A stretch of 59,052 nt of DNA from Firm-08 sp045546995 (GCA_045546995.1 JAZQDW010000077.1:1-59052), one strand, 5' to 3'; positions 16,907 through 25,978 are shown, counted from the first letter of the stretch. Notes: generated by a model from the letters alone, not told the origin. Program-made: numbers and translations.

Positions 16907-17647
16907 TCATCCCAACATTTTGTAAAGATCAAGCGCAGGGAAGCTTTGCGCAGAATGATACTGCAAATACTCCTCTGCAATTTTGGTCAGTTCCTGCATC
17001 GAAGCTTCACCCAAACGGAAAGAAAACGCTTTGGTGACCGGCCGCTCCAAAATAAACCCTATCGCTTTAACCATTGATGCCGTCACGGTGTATGCCGGCG
17101 CATTTTGCCCCACCGGAACGCATTCAGGGCAATACAGTCCACCATCCTCCAAGGAAAGTAAAACACCGTCAGCAAAAGAAATATGGCCGCACATCTCAAG
17201 ACTTGGTGTAAATCCGCTGTAACGAATAATTTTCCATTCAAACACTGCCTTAATTTTATGCATTTCTTCCGGTCGATGACACAAAAGATACAGCGAATTC
17301 AGCAATAAGGACATCAGTTCAGATTGATATATCATTTCATCTTGTGTAACATACAAACAAAGCTGCGCAAAATATCCGGCAAGTGTAGCAGCAGATAAAT
17401 CAGAACGCAGTTCAAAAAACGTATCGATCACCGTAGCTGAGTTCAACGTGTATTTTTCTTGATTCTCATATAAAACGAACTCGCAATATGTATACAGATC
17501 CAAGGCGCTTCTCTTTTTTCCGCCGGATCTGTATCGGTTATCAAAAACACGTATACGGCCGCGATCTTCCGTTAATATGAACAGCAATCGGTTTTCGTGC
17601 ACCGTTTCGCTGATTTTTAAAATCACGCCTTTTGTCTTGATGGTCAT
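16907..17647 (-). CDS. recO: DNA repair protein RecO
   Basis: 246 residues. It has an N-terminal OB fold (KGVILKISETVHENRLLFIL) and the central helical region with a zinc-knuckle segment around residues 150-180 (EMCGHIS and YCPECV). Only three of the usual four cysteines are visible, so metal binding may be altered. RecO loads RecA with RecR at gaps. AAGGA lies 5 nt before the ATG, which overlaps the region just past yqzL. Confidence 0.94.
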   Translation of the reverse strand: MTIKTKGVILKISETVHENRLLFILTEDRGRIRVFDNRYRSGGKKRSALDLYTYCEFVLYENQEKYTLNSATVIDTFFELRSDLSAATLAGYFAQLCLYVTQDEMIYQSELMSLLLNSLYLLCHRPEEMHKIKAVFEWKIIRYSGFTPSLEMCGHISFADGVLLSLEDGGLYCPECVPVGQNAPAYTVTASMVKAIGFILERPVTKAFSFRLGEASMQELTKIAEEYLQYHSAQSFPALDLYKMLG

Positions 17648-17648
17648 T

Positions 17649-17792
17649 TTAATCCTTCAGATACGGCTCACCCGGTAATTCCTCCGGTGCTTGCCGTCGC
17701 TGTTGCTCCTCCGATTTTAACTGTAAATATAACAAATAAGCCTCTATATTGCCGGTTTGTTCAAAAATCATCCATGCCTGTCGATAATTCAT
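17649..17792 (-). CDS. yqzL: YqzL-like small protein
   Basis: 47 residues: MNYRQAWMIFEQTGNIEAYL at the start, then a charged tail ending EPYLKD. The W..FEQTGNI.AYL core is the hallmark of the YqzL family, which in Firmicutes lies between era and recO exactly as here. Its function is unknown. GGGAGG is 7 nt before the ATG. The Shine-Dalgarno sequence can pair with CCTCCCA just after the era stop, which may tune its translation. It is shorter than many gene callers accept. Confidence 0.9.
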   Translation of the reverse strand: MNYRQAWMIFEQTGNIEAYLLYLQLKSEEQQRRQAPEELPGEPYLKD

Positions 17793-17799
17793 GATCAGT

Positions 17800-17863
17800 C
17801 CTCCCATCATATTGTATGCTTTTCTTTAGTTTCTGCCAAAGAAAGCAAAATAAAAGTGGGAGG
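17800..17863 (-). promoter_or_regulatory. possible RNA structure masking the yqzL ribosome-binding site
   Basis: In the era-yqzL transcript CCTCCCA (17857-17863) can pair with TGGGAGG (17800-17806), the yqzL Shine-Dalgarno sequence. A nested TTTCTTT/AAAGAAA hairpin (17821-17827 with 17838-17844) shortens the loop. It could hold yqzL-recO expression down. This is structure by eye only. Confidence 0.35.
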
Positions 17864-17870
17864 TTTTTCC

Positions 17871-18746
17871 TTATTGCTTAAAGCCCAGATCACCCAACGC
17901 CGATAAATCATTACGCCAGTCTTTTTTTACCTTGACGAAACAATCTAAAAACACTTTACAATCATACGTAAATTCAAGTTCTTTACGAATCGCTTCGCCG
18001 ATTTTACGTAAGGCCTGTCCGCCTTTACCGATAATAATCGCCTTATGCGAATCACGCTCACAGTAAATGGTGATACCTACCCGCACCAGATGCTCTTGTT
18101 TTTCCAGTTGCGTCAGTTGCACCGCCGTACCATGAGGCACCTCTTCTCCGAGCAAATACAGCATTTTCTCTCTGGCCATTTCGCAAATCATTTCCGATTC
18201 GCTCATATCCGTCACCAGATCGTCATCATAATAAAAAGGTGCTTCCGTGGCAAAGCCAAGCAAAATATCGCGCAACAACTCTACACCGTCTTTTTTATAA
18301 GCGCTGATCGGAACGATCTCATCAAATGGATACAATGCCGAAAAGGCGGCAATGGTATTAAGAATTTCTTCCTTGGGCTTTAAATCGATCTTGTTGATCA
18401 CCAGTACGGTTTTGCCTTGCAGTTTTTTTACCATTCGTTCCTCGGCGGCGCGAACTGTATCACCCGATTCGATTACCATAACGGTAACGTCAGTTTCCTT
18501 TGCACTATCCTCTGCTACCTTAACCATATAATTGCCCAGTTTACTTTTTGCTTTATGAACACCGGGAGTATCCAAAAACACCAGTTGAGTATCCCCCTGT
18601 GTTAAAATTCCGGTCACACGATTGCGTGTCGTCTGCGGTTTGGGCGATACGATAGAAACCTTCGTGCCGATCAATGCATTCAACAAAGTGGATTTGCCCA
18701 CATTGGGACGGCCGATCAGTGTAATAAACGCAGATTTTGTTTTCAT
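17871..18746 (-). CDS. era: GTPase Era
   Basis: 291 residues. G1 is GRPNVGKST, G3 is DTPG, G4 is NKID, and a C-terminal KH domain carries IIIGKGGQALRKIG near residue 235. Era binds 16S rRNA near its 3' end and aids 30S maturation. Its ATG overlaps the ybeY stop by 4 nt (ATGA), which fits their shared role in 16S processing. Confidence 0.98.
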   Translation of the reverse strand: MKTKSAFITLIGRPNVGKSTLLNALIGTKVSIVSPKPQTTRNRVTGILTQGDTQLVFLDTPGVHKAKSKLGNYMVKVAEDSAKETDVTVMVIESGDTVRAAEERMVKKLQGKTVLVINKIDLKPKEEILNTIAAFSALYPFDEIVPISAYKKDGVELLRDILLGFATEAPFYYDDDLVTDMSESEMICEMAREKMLYLLGEEVPHGTAVQLTQLEKQEHLVRVGITIYCERDSHKAIIIGKGGQALRKIGEAIRKELEFTYDCKVFLDCFVKVKKDWRNDLSALGDLGFKQ

Positions 18747-19219
18747 TTTCGACTCACTCCCATATTTTCAAGAATTTCATGCTGTTTACAAAACATTTCG
18801 CTCTCTTCCCGATCGCCAAGCTCGTGATCATACCCCAGCAGATGAAGCACGCTGTGCACGGTCAAAAAGCAAATTTCCCTTTGCAGAGAATGGCCGTATT
18901 CCTCCGCCTGCTGTTCTGCCCGCGGCAAGCAAATCACCATATTCCCCAAAATCACCGGTTCATCGTCCATCACGTCCTCCGCAGCCTCCTGCGGATTTTC
19001 GTATAACGGAAAGGATAAAACGTCCGTCACCCGATCGATGTTGCGATACTCTTTATTCATTTCACGAATCGTATCCTCATCCACGATCAAAGCCTCGATT
19101 TGACAGGGAAACGTGATGTTTTCATACGCAAGAGCGGTGGTGGCAGCTGTCTGCATATATTCTTCAAGCGTTTTGTTAACACCAACTTCCCATTCGATCG
19201 TCAGTTTATTGTTCTCCAT
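18743..19219 (-). CDS. ybeY: endoribonuclease YbeY (16S rRNA maturation)
   Basis: 158 residues from the chosen start (MENNKLTIEW). It has the zinc-binding HSVLHLLGYDHE motif near residue 120 and the DVLSFPL motif, as in YbeY. The enzyme acts in 3' processing of 16S rRNA and ribosome quality control. A second ATG three codons earlier (19228) lies 3 nt from GGAG, while this one is 12 nt away, so the start is ambiguous; both overlap the phoH end. The longer open frame upstream is the phoH gene read in another frame. Confidence 0.93.
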   Translation of the reverse strand: MENNKLTIEWEVGVNKTLEEYMQTAATTALAYENITFPCQIEALIVDEDTIREMNKEYRNIDRVTDVLSFPLYENPQEAAEDVMDDEPVILGNMVICLPRAEQQAEEYGHSLQREICFLTVHSVLHLLGYDHELGDREESEMFCKQHEILENMGVSRK

Positions 19220-20153
19220 ATTTTTCATACGCTCCAATAATCTTTTGAACCAACGGATGACGCACCACGTCTTTTTTATCAAAATAGTGAATGCCGATCC
19301 CCTCAATATCTTTCAGCACCTTCAGCGCGTGCACCAAGCCCGATTGTGTGCCCTTTGGCAGGTCAATTTGTGTGATATCACCCGTAACCACAATTTTGGA
19401 ATGGTAACCGAACCGAGTCAAAAACATTTTCATCTGTTCACGGCTGGTGTTTTGCGCCTCGTCCAAAATAATAAAGCTATCCTCCAACGTGCGGCCGCGC
19501 ATATAAGCAAGAGGCGCAATTTCAATAATCCCCTTTTCCATATACCGTTGAAACATTTCGCCGCCCATCATATCATACAAGGCGTCGTACAACGGTCGCA
19601 GATACGGGTCGACCTTATCCTGCAAATCACCCGGCAGAAAACCCAGTTTTTCACCGGCCTCTACCGCAGGTCTTGTCAAAATGATGCGCGAAACCTCCTT
19701 GCTTTTTAAGGCATTTACCGCCAATGCGACCGCAAGATACGTTTTGCCCGTGCCTGCCGGTCCTGCGCCAAACGTAACCACGTTTTTCTGTATACTCTCA
19801 ACATATTTCTTTTGACCAATACTTTTAGGCTTAATGGGCTTTCCCTTATAAGTAATACACAGACAATCGCCAAGCGCCGTAACCGCATCATCACCGTCTT
19901 TATCATTCAGGGACAACAAATAACGAACGGTTTGAACGTCAACCGATTCTTGCTGTTGCAGCAATTTCAGCATATGCTCAAATACACCGGCTGCTTTTGT
20001 AACGCCGGGTTCTTCTCCGCTGATGATAAGATTGCCGTTACGATTTACAACACGGACGTTACACCACGATTCAATATTCTGTACGTTTTCATCAAACGCG
20101 CCAAACAATGCGTGCAATACGTCTTCATTTCCGACCGAAAGTACTTTTTCCAT
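19206..20153 (-). CDS. phoH: PhoH-like ATPase (YbeZ)
   Basis: 315 residues. Walker A is GPAGTGKTYLA near residue 125, and IILDEAQN (Walker B) follows. The family is commonly encoded beside ybeY and is thought to act with it in RNA metabolism. The ATG at 20153 is used; a GTG at 20162 would add three residues and overlap the yqfD stop. The gene lies between yqfD and ybeY with overlaps on both sides, so all are one transcript. Confidence 0.94.
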   Translation of the reverse strand: MEKVLSVGNEDVLHALFGAFDENVQNIESWCNVRVVNRNGNLIISGEEPGVTKAAGVFEHMLKLLQQQESVDVQTVRYLLSLNDKDGDDAVTALGDCLCITYKGKPIKPKSIGQKKYVESIQKNVVTFGAGPAGTGKTYLAVALAVNALKSKEVSRIILTRPAVEAGEKLGFLPGDLQDKVDPYLRPLYDALYDMMGGEMFQRYMEKGIIEIAPLAYMRGRTLEDSFIILDEAQNTSREQMKMFLTRFGYHSKIVVTGDITQIDLPKGTQSGLVHALKVLKDIEGIGIHYFDKKDVVRHPLVQKIIGAYEKYGEQ

Positions 20154-20158
20154 AACTC

Positions 20159-21343
20159 TCACTTTCCGAGCGGCTGGGCAATATCCTCCAAGCAGGTATA
20201 TGTTGCCGTCAAAACCAACCGATCATCTTGTATTTTTTCTTCAACTTTCCGATTTTGAATCTTTACTGCAAATAATTCAGCTTTTTCTTGCTGGTCCAAC
20301 TGAACACGTGCCAGTTGTCCGGCACGATGGGGATCTTCCCTGTCCTCACTGACCATTACCTCTGTATATGTTTTGGACAACACGGACACCGGAAGCGCCA
20401 AATTCTTCCACAGCTTCAAAACAGTTCTTTTTTCTGTATAATCATATTTATTATATGATATATTATCTTTAAAATAAAGAGGAATTTTAAAATTAAATAT
20501 ATTCAATTCAAAAATAGTTCGTTTTTTTCCGGTAGGTGTGTGCTTTTCTTTAACCAGTGGCACGGTTACTTGTATGGAACGTTGTGTTTTCGCCTCGATC
20601 CGAGCAATGGACGGAACGATGATTTTTTCACCGTGTTTTCCGATATATTCTCTGCTGACCAACATCTCTCCCGCTCTGACAGCATCACCTTCCGACACCA
20701 ATGCCGTGCCGCTACTAACCATCATCGATACAATTTGACCGTCACGGGCAGCATAAATATCACAGGGCGTTGAATAATCATAATACCGTTCGCTCTTAAG
20801 AGACCGCTCCTGCAATTGAATATCGGCCGTTGTGAAATGCATATTTACCGAAACCCATATCACGTCCTTATTTTTCATCATAAATCGATTTTCAAGTTGT
20901 GACAGATCCCAGCCGAACCGAAAAGAGCCCACCCCAAAGCCAAGTTCTTTAAATTGTCGCAATATCTCCGCTTCGGTCGTTCTGTCGGCGCAACCACTGA
21001 CCTGAACGTCCCAGACAAAGCAATTGATCACCAAAATAAAAACCGTTGTCATAAGAAGTCCTGCGGCAATTCCCCAGCGCTTTTTATACCGATAATACCA
21101 GCGGGGAAATCCGAATATCCCCTGTAGTTTTATTGTGACGCAATAACGTTTGCACACACAGTCAAGCTGTTTAACATCCTTTGAAAGCAACGTAAAACTG
21201 ATTGTTTGCTCGTCAATTCTTTTTATCTTTTGCATTTGCACATTATGGCGGCGCAATACGTTCAGCACCTGTTCACAATGTGCGCCCTGCAGCATCACAC
21301 TACGTGCGCCGCAAAAATAATCAATGATTCTTTTAACCGGCAT
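20159..21343 (-). CDS. yqfD: sporulation protein YqfD
   Basis: 394 residues. A cytoplasmic N-terminal region of about 90 residues precedes a single membrane segment (WGIAAGLLMTTVFILVINCF). A large outer part with the motif SVNMHFTTADIQL follows. YqfD is expressed in the mother cell under sigma-E in Bacillus and is conserved in endospore formers; its biochemical role is unclear. It lies 8 nt after yqfC, the usual partner, and before phoH, the same order as in Bacillus. Confidence 0.92.
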   Translation of the reverse strand: MPVKRIIDYFCGARSVMLQGAHCEQVLNVLRRHNVQMQKIKRIDEQTISFTLLSKDVKQLDCVCKRYCVTIKLQGIFGFPRWYYRYKKRWGIAAGLLMTTVFILVINCFVWDVQVSGCADRTTEAEILRQFKELGFGVGSFRFGWDLSQLENRFMMKNKDVIWVSVNMHFTTADIQLQERSLKSERYYDYSTPCDIYAARDGQIVSMMVSSGTALVSEGDAVRAGEMLVSREYIGKHGEKIIVPSIARIEAKTQRSIQVTVPLVKEKHTPTGKKRTIFELNIFNFKIPLYFKDNISYNKYDYTEKRTVLKLWKNLALPVSVLSKTYTEVMVSEDREDPHRAGQLARVQLDQQEKAELFAVKIQNRKVEEKIQDDRLVLTATYTCLEDIAQPLGK

Positions 21344-21351
21344 AACTATAC

Positions 21352-21630
21352 CTACTTCACAAAAGAGATGCTTTGCAAATTGCCACTGACGCAGATATTT
21401 TTATCAGAAAAAGCATCGATCTTCAACTCGTCTCCCAATATCTCCAGCTTTGTTTTTTTCAATTGTAGCCTGACAATAGAGTGATCATACTCAACGATGG
21501 ATACTGTTTGATCAATGGATATTATATTCTGACCATTGATAATAATATGATCATTTTCCGAATCATACGGTGCAGGCGCAAACAAATGTTTTTTGATTTT
21601 TTTGAACATAGACGTTTTACGCGTTTTCAA
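21352..21630 (-). CDS. yqfC: sporulation protein YqfC
   Basis: 92 residues, YabP/YqfC family, mostly short beta strands (HIIINGQN, VRLQLKKTKLEILGDEL). It starts at TTG (21630), supported by GGGGAG 7 nt upstream; an internal ATG seven codons in lacks such a signal. YqfC is a small sporulation protein of unknown biochemical role, paired with YqfD. It is the first gene of the minus-strand run to mutS2 and is divergent from ylbJ. Confidence 0.9.
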   Translation of the reverse strand: MKTRKTSMFKKIKKHLFAPAPYDSENDHIIINGQNIISIDQTVSIVEYDHSIVRLQLKKTKLEILGDELKIDAFSDKNICVSGNLQSISFVK

Positions 21631-21694
21631 TTAGGCACTCCCCGTTCTTTTTCATTTTGAAACAGTATATATTTACCGTAGGGGGTGGCCAAAT

Positions 21695-22720
21695 ATGACA
21701 GCAAAACGCGCCGTAAGCCTTGTACTTGCAGTATTTCTTCTCACTATGTTGTTTTCCGAAACCGTCAGCTTATCCGTACAAAATTCCCTTCAATTATGCC
21801 TTCAAACGTTGATTCCGGCGCTTTATCCCTACTTCGTTCTAAACGGTATGCTGATTGATTGCGGTATCGATTTGCTTTTTCCATCACCTACAGCGGCATT
21901 TATAATCAGTTTACTTTGCGGGTATCCTTTAGGGACTCGTACCGTATGTGAAATGTATCAGCAAAATAGGCTCAGTCAAAAACAAGCAAACGCACTACTA
22001 CTCTGCACCGCCAACACTTCTCCCGGATTTATGCTGACAATCATCGGTGACGTAATTTTGGAAAGCCGATATTTTGGAATTGTATTTTTATTGATCCAAA
22101 CGATTTGTGCCACTGTTTTATTTTTAATTGCAGTGCCCAAAAAAGCGGAGCACAACCTTTCCGGCGTCAAATCGGTTTCTTTTATCGATGCGCTGATTGA
22201 CAATCTGCAAAAATCCACACAACAGATATTATTTGTTTGCGCCTGCACCGTTATATTCGGTATTCTTTTTGACGGAATAATGCAAACGGGCATACGCAAT
22301 TTTTTATCTCTAATTGCGCTTACAGAGTTGATTCACGGTGTAAATCTTTTTACTCGGGACACGGCGATGCAACTTGCTGCTGTTGTTGGATTTTCAGGAA
22401 TATCCGTATTGATGCAATGCGCATTTTTTATTAAAAACGCCGATTTAAAAGTTCGATATTTGATTCTGGGAAAAATATGCTATGGAACTTGGATGCCGTT
22501 ATTATTAAGCCTTTGGATCAAACCGATCCAATATAAGATCGTATCGCTGTCTATATTTATTTTGACAAATACAATCATTGTGTGTATAATAAAACACAAA
22601 GGGAGTGAAAAGAATCGTGATATTTTCAAAAGAAATCGAAAAATGTTGCGCCTACTGCGAGCACGCAACCATAATCACCATGAAAGAGCAGGTTCTTTGT
22701 CCGTACAAAGGAATCATTGA
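21695..22720 (+). CDS. ylbJ: sporulation integral membrane protein YlbJ (SpoVV-like)
   Basis: 341 residues with about eight to ten helices. It shows the nucleoside-transporter-type gate region (SLLCGYPLGTRTVCEMY and CTANTSPGF). In Bacillus, SpoVV/YlbJ moves dipicolinic acid into the forespore across the outer membrane. It is shorter than the roughly 400 residues usual there. The last 30 or so residues are basic and low-complexity and overlap the next gene by about 100 nt in another frame, so the C-terminus may be poorly conserved. GGGGG lies 9 nt before the ATG. Confidence 0.87.
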   Translation: MTAKRAVSLVLAVFLLTMLFSETVSLSVQNSLQLCLQTLIPALYPYFVLNGMLIDCGIDLLFPSPTAAFIISLLCGYPLGTRTVCEMYQQNRLSQKQANALLLCTANTSPGFMLTIIGDVILESRYFGIVFLLIQTICATVLFLIAVPKKAEHNLSGVKSVSFIDALIDNLQKSTQQILFVCACTVIFGILFDGIMQTGIRNFLSLIALTELIHGVNLFTRDTAMQLAAVVGFSGISVLMQCAFFIKNADLKVRYLILGKICYGTWMPLLLSLWIKPIQYKIVSLSIFILTNTIIVCIIKHKGSEKNRDIFKRNRKMLRLLRARNHNHHERAGSLSVQRNH

Positions 22721-22823
22721 TGCCGATTTTTGCTGTCGCAAATTTCGTTACACTCCCCTTAAACGTAATCCAAGGCCTCAGGTTCTGAACACGGAATTTA
22801 CCAAAGAAGACTTTGATATTTAA
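22617..22823 (+). CDS. small Cys-rich protein (possible metal-binding)
   Basis: 68 residues from a GTG at 22617, with GGGAG about 10 nt upstream; an alternative GTG at 22605 would add four residues but sits on the Shine-Dalgarno sequence. Cysteines fall in KCCAYCEHA, VLCPYK and DFCCRKFRY, a pattern fitting one zinc site. A basic RYTPLKRNPRP stretch and an acidic tail follow. I recall similar small proteins in Clostridia but no named function. It overlaps the ylbJ 3' end by 104 nt out of frame and ends at a strong terminator. Confidence 0.78.
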   Translation: MIFSKEIEKCCAYCEHATIITMKEQVLCPYKGIIDADFCCRKFRYTPLKRNPRPQVLNTEFTKEDFDI

Positions 22824-22857
22824 AAGCGGTGCGTTGCAATGCAACGCACCGCTTTTT
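22822..22857 (+). terminator. rho-independent terminator
   Basis: AAAAGCGGTGCGTTGCA and TGCAACGCACCGCTTTT form a 17-bp perfect inverted repeat with almost no loop, followed by TT. The Cys-rich gene's stop codon lies inside the left arm. Confidence 0.9.
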
Positions 22858-22896
22858 TGAAAAAGAAAAGGGCAGGCACCTCACGGTGCTTGCCCT
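22857..22896 (-). terminator. rho-independent terminator after rpsU
   Basis: On the minus strand AGGGCAAGCACC pairs with GGTGCCTGCCCT around a GTGA loop, then TTTTCTTTTTC. It lies 26 bases past the rpsU stop. Confidence 0.88.
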
Positions 22897-22922
22897 ATTT
22901 TGCATTCGAAAATCAAGCCAGA

Positions 22923-23096
22923 TTAATACTTTCTCTTGCGAGCTGCCTCTGACTTTTTCTTTCTCTTTACGCTGGGTTTCTCATAGTGCTCTCTTTTTCT
23001 GATTTCAGAAAGAACGCCGGACTTGGCACACTGTCTCTTAAATCTCTTCAATGCACTATCTAAGGATTCGTTATCCTTAACGCGGATTTCTGCCAC
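22923..23096 (-). CDS. rpsU: 30S ribosomal protein S21
   Basis: 57 residues, the normal length, with VKDNESLDSALKRFKRQ and a highly basic C-terminus ending KKKSEAARKRKY. It starts at GTG (23096), with GGAGGG 7 nt upstream; an upstream in-frame ATG would add 12 residues not seen in S21. It has its own near-consensus promoter and terminator, so it is monocistronic. Confidence 0.97.
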   Translation of the reverse strand: MAEIRVKDNESLDSALKRFKRQCAKSGVLSEIRKREHYEKPSVKRKKKSEAARKRKY

Positions 23097-23150
23097 TGGT
23101 TTTCCCTCCCTCCGCTTGACGAAACAATCCACAAAATTGCGGATAATAGC

Positions 23151-23179
23151 ATTATAACTAAAAATAGCAGGCTTGTCAA
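23151..23179 (-). promoter_or_regulatory. rpsU promoter (consensus sigma-A)
   Basis: Minus strand TTGACA, exactly 17 nt, TATAAT: both hexamers match consensus. It lies about 55 bases upstream of the GTG start and just past the leuS stop. Confidence 0.9.
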
Positions 23180-23198
23180 TAACTTTATTCCAATTTTT

Positions 23199-25604
23199 TT
23201 ATTTTGCTACGATGTTCATCAATTTGCCGGGAACATAAATCACCTTGATAATTTGTTTGCCTTCCAACCAGGAAGCCAGTTTGGCATCAGCCTGCACCGC
23301 GTTGAACACAGTGTCCTGATCATCGTCGGCACCAACGACCAATTTGCCGCGCACCTTGCCCATGATCTGAACAGCGATCTCAACCGTCGCGCTCCGTGTC
23401 TTAGCTTCATCGTAGACAGGCCACTCCGTATGATAAACATCACCTTCAAAGCCGGCCAACTGCCACATTTCTTCCGTAACGTGAGGCGCAAAGGGATTCA
23501 GCAGCGTAATAAAAATACGCAACTCATCCTTTGTGATATTGCCCTTGGCATAAACCATATTGATCAAGCTCATCAATTGAGCAATCGCAGTATTGAACTT
23601 CATATTGTCAATATCAGAAGTGACCTTTTTGATGGTTTTATGGAACTCTGTCTCGGTAGCGCTATCCATGCCGTCACGAGCATCATAAATGTCCATCAAA
23701 GAGAAGGCGCGTTCCAGAAAACGCTTACAGCCTTTGATCGAATTGGTTGACCAAGGAGCGCTCTTTTCAAAGTCGCCAATAAACATTTCATACATTCTCA
23801 AAGTATCGGCGCCATATTGCTCAACGATATCATCGGGATTAACGACGTTACCGCGGGATTTACTCATCTTCTCGTTGTTTTCACCCAAAATCATACCATG
23901 AGACGTACGTTTTTGATAAGGTTCCTTACAGGCAAGAACGTCAATATCAAACAAAAACTTTGCCCAGAATCTGGAATACAGCAGATGCAACGTAGTATGC
24001 TCCATACCGCCGTTGTACCAATCAACGGGCATCCAGTATTCCAGCGCTTCCTTACTGGCGATTTCCTGATCGTTGTGAGGATCAAGATAACGAAGGAAAT
24101 ACCAGGAAGATCCGGCCCATTGCGGCATTGTATCGGTTTCGCGCTTGGCGGGGCCACCACACTTGGAGCAAGTGGTATTTACCCACTCATCAATTTTGGC
24201 CAGCGGACTCTCACCGGTATCGGTAGGCTCATAGCTTTCCACCTCGGGGAGCTTTAACGGAAGCTCACTTTCAGGAATGGCAACATAACCGCAACAATCA
24301 CACTTAACGATCGGAATAGGCTCGCCCCAATAGCGCTGACGGGAAAACACCCAGTCACGCAGTTTGAAGTTGACCTTCTTCTTGCCGATTTGCTTCTCTT
24401 CCAAAAACTTAATGATAGCCTCTTTTGCCTCGGCCACGCTTAAACCGTTCAAAAATCCGCTGTTGATCAAGGTTCCGGTCTCGACGTCCGTAAACGCTTC
24501 CTGAGAAATATCGCCCCCATCCACAACCTGAATCATCGGAATACCAAACAGTTTTGCAAATTCATAGTCACGAGTATCATGGGCAGGAACGGCCATAATA
24601 GCACCGGTGCCATAGGTCATCAATACGTAATCCGAAACATAAATCGGAATCTGCGTATCATTTACGGGATTGATACCGCAAACACCCTGCAGCACAACAC
24701 CGCTCTTCTCTTTTGCAAGCTCGGTACGCTCAAAATCGGACTTTGCAGCTGCTTTTTTGCAATACGCCAAAACTTCATCGATATTCTCAATTTTATCGCT
24801 AAAATCGGAAATAAAGGGGTGTTCCGGAGAAATGACCATATAAGTAGCGCCAAACAAAGTGTCGGGACGAGTGGTATAAATCTCCAGTTTCTCACCAACC
24901 GTCGTATCAAACCAGACCGATGCGCCTTCACTGCGGCCGATCCAGTTTTTCTGCTGTGTTTTAACGCGTTCGATAAAATCAACGTCATCCAGATCATCAA
25001 TCAATCTCTGTGCATATTCGGTAATCTTCAGCATCCACTGGCTTTTTACCTTATGAATTACCGGGCCGTTACAACGCTCACAAGCGCCGTTGACCACCTC
25101 TTCGTTTGCCAGAACAACTTTACAGGAGGTACACCAGTTAACGTTCATTTCCTTTTTATAGGCAAGGCCTTTTTTGAAAAGTTGAAGAAAGATCCACTGT
25201 GTCCATTTAAAATAATTGGGATCGGTCGTGTTGATTTCGCGGGACCAATCAAAGGACAAGCCCAGACTCTTAAGCTGGTCTCTGAAATGATCAACGTTAT
25301 TCTGCGTTACTACTGCAGGATGGATCTTATTCTTGATCGCATAGTTTTCCGTAGGCAGACCAAAGGCATCCCATCCCATCGGATATAATACGTTAAAACC
25401 TTCCATTCTTTTCTTACGGCTGATAACATCCAACGCCGTATAAGAGCGAGGATGTCCTACGTGCAGGCCCTGACCCGACGGATACGGAAACTCTACCAGA
25501 CCGTAAAATTTGGGCTTTGAATAATCATTTTTCACCTCGAAGGTATGATGATCATCCCAATACTTTTGCCATTTTTTCTCAATGCCTTGAAAATCGTATT
25601 TCAT
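23199..25604 (-). CDS. leuS: leucine--tRNA ligase
   Basis: 801 residues. HIGH is HVGH within PYPSGQGLHVGHPRS and KMSKS is EKMSKSRGN; the connective editing domain lies between (VPAHDTRDYEFA region). It charges tRNA-Leu and edits mischarged tRNA. AGGAGG is 10 nt before the ATG at 25604, overlapping the end of rsfS. It is the last gene of the smc-to-leuS run. No T-box leader is visible, unlike many Firmicutes leuS genes. Confidence 0.97.
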   Translation of the reverse strand: MKYDFQGIEKKWQKYWDDHHTFEVKNDYSKPKFYGLVEFPYPSGQGLHVGHPRSYTALDVISRKKRMEGFNVLYPMGWDAFGLPTENYAIKNKIHPAVVTQNNVDHFRDQLKSLGLSFDWSREINTTDPNYFKWTQWIFLQLFKKGLAYKKEMNVNWCTSCKVVLANEEVVNGACERCNGPVIHKVKSQWMLKITEYAQRLIDDLDDVDFIERVKTQQKNWIGRSEGASVWFDTTVGEKLEIYTTRPDTLFGATYMVISPEHPFISDFSDKIENIDEVLAYCKKAAAKSDFERTELAKEKSGVVLQGVCGINPVNDTQIPIYVSDYVLMTYGTGAIMAVPAHDTRDYEFAKLFGIPMIQVVDGGDISQEAFTDVETGTLINSGFLNGLSVAEAKEAIIKFLEEKQIGKKKVNFKLRDWVFSRQRYWGEPIPIVKCDCCGYVAIPESELPLKLPEVESYEPTDTGESPLAKIDEWVNTTCSKCGGPAKRETDTMPQWAGSSWYFLRYLDPHNDQEIASKEALEYWMPVDWYNGGMEHTTLHLLYSRFWAKFLFDIDVLACKEPYQKRTSHGMILGENNEKMSKSRGNVVNPDDIVEQYGADTLRMYEMFIGDFEKSAPWSTNSIKGCKRFLERAFSLMDIYDARDGMDSATETEFHKTIKKVTSDIDNMKFNTAIAQLMSLINMVYAKGNITKDELRIFITLLNPFAPHVTEEMWQLAGFEGDVYHTEWPVYDEAKTRSATVEIAVQIMGKVRGKLVVGADDDQDTVFNAVQADAKLASWLEGKQIIKVIYVPGKLMNIVAK

Positions 25605-25609
25605 TTCAA

Positions 25610-25978
25610 TCAATCCTCCTTGACCCAATTTGAAATATCGACCGACTCACCGTCAGCCCATAACCGTTCCAACTTATAAAAATCACGTGATTCTGCACAA
25701 AATACGTGCACCATAACGCCGGCATAATCCAGAAGCATCCATTTGCCGCCATCGTTAAGATCCTTATGAATCGGCTCGACCGAAAGCTGCTGTGTCACCT
25801 GATATTCTGCCTCGTCTGCCAGCGATTTTACCTGTGTGGAAGAACCACCGGTGCAGATTACAAAATAATCCGCCATAACGGTAATACTATCAATTTTCAG
25901 CACTTGAATATCCTTGCCCTTTTTCGAGTCAAGCGCCCGGACAATTACCTCAAGTAACGCCTGATTATTATCTGCCAT
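25610..25978 (-). CDS. rsfS: ribosomal silencing factor RsfS
   Basis: 122 residues, RsfS/Iojap family. Characteristic segments include YFVICTGGSSTQVKSLAD and WMLLDYAGVMVHVF. RsfS binds L14 and blocks subunit joining in starvation. Its ATG overlaps the end of the nadD-yqeK gene by 11 nt, the common clostridial order. Confidence 0.95.
   Translation of the reverse strand: MADNNQALLEVIVRALDSKKGKDIQVLKIDSITVMADYFVICTGGSSTQVKSLADEAEYQVTQQLSVEPIHKDLNDGGKWMLLDYAGVMVHVFCAESRDFYKLERLWADGESVDISNWVKED

Noticed and set aside
24579..25388. Plus-strand open frame of 269 codons opposite leuS
   Set aside because: Antisense to a clear leucyl-tRNA synthetase, with no start signal. The composition is that of a mirrored frame.
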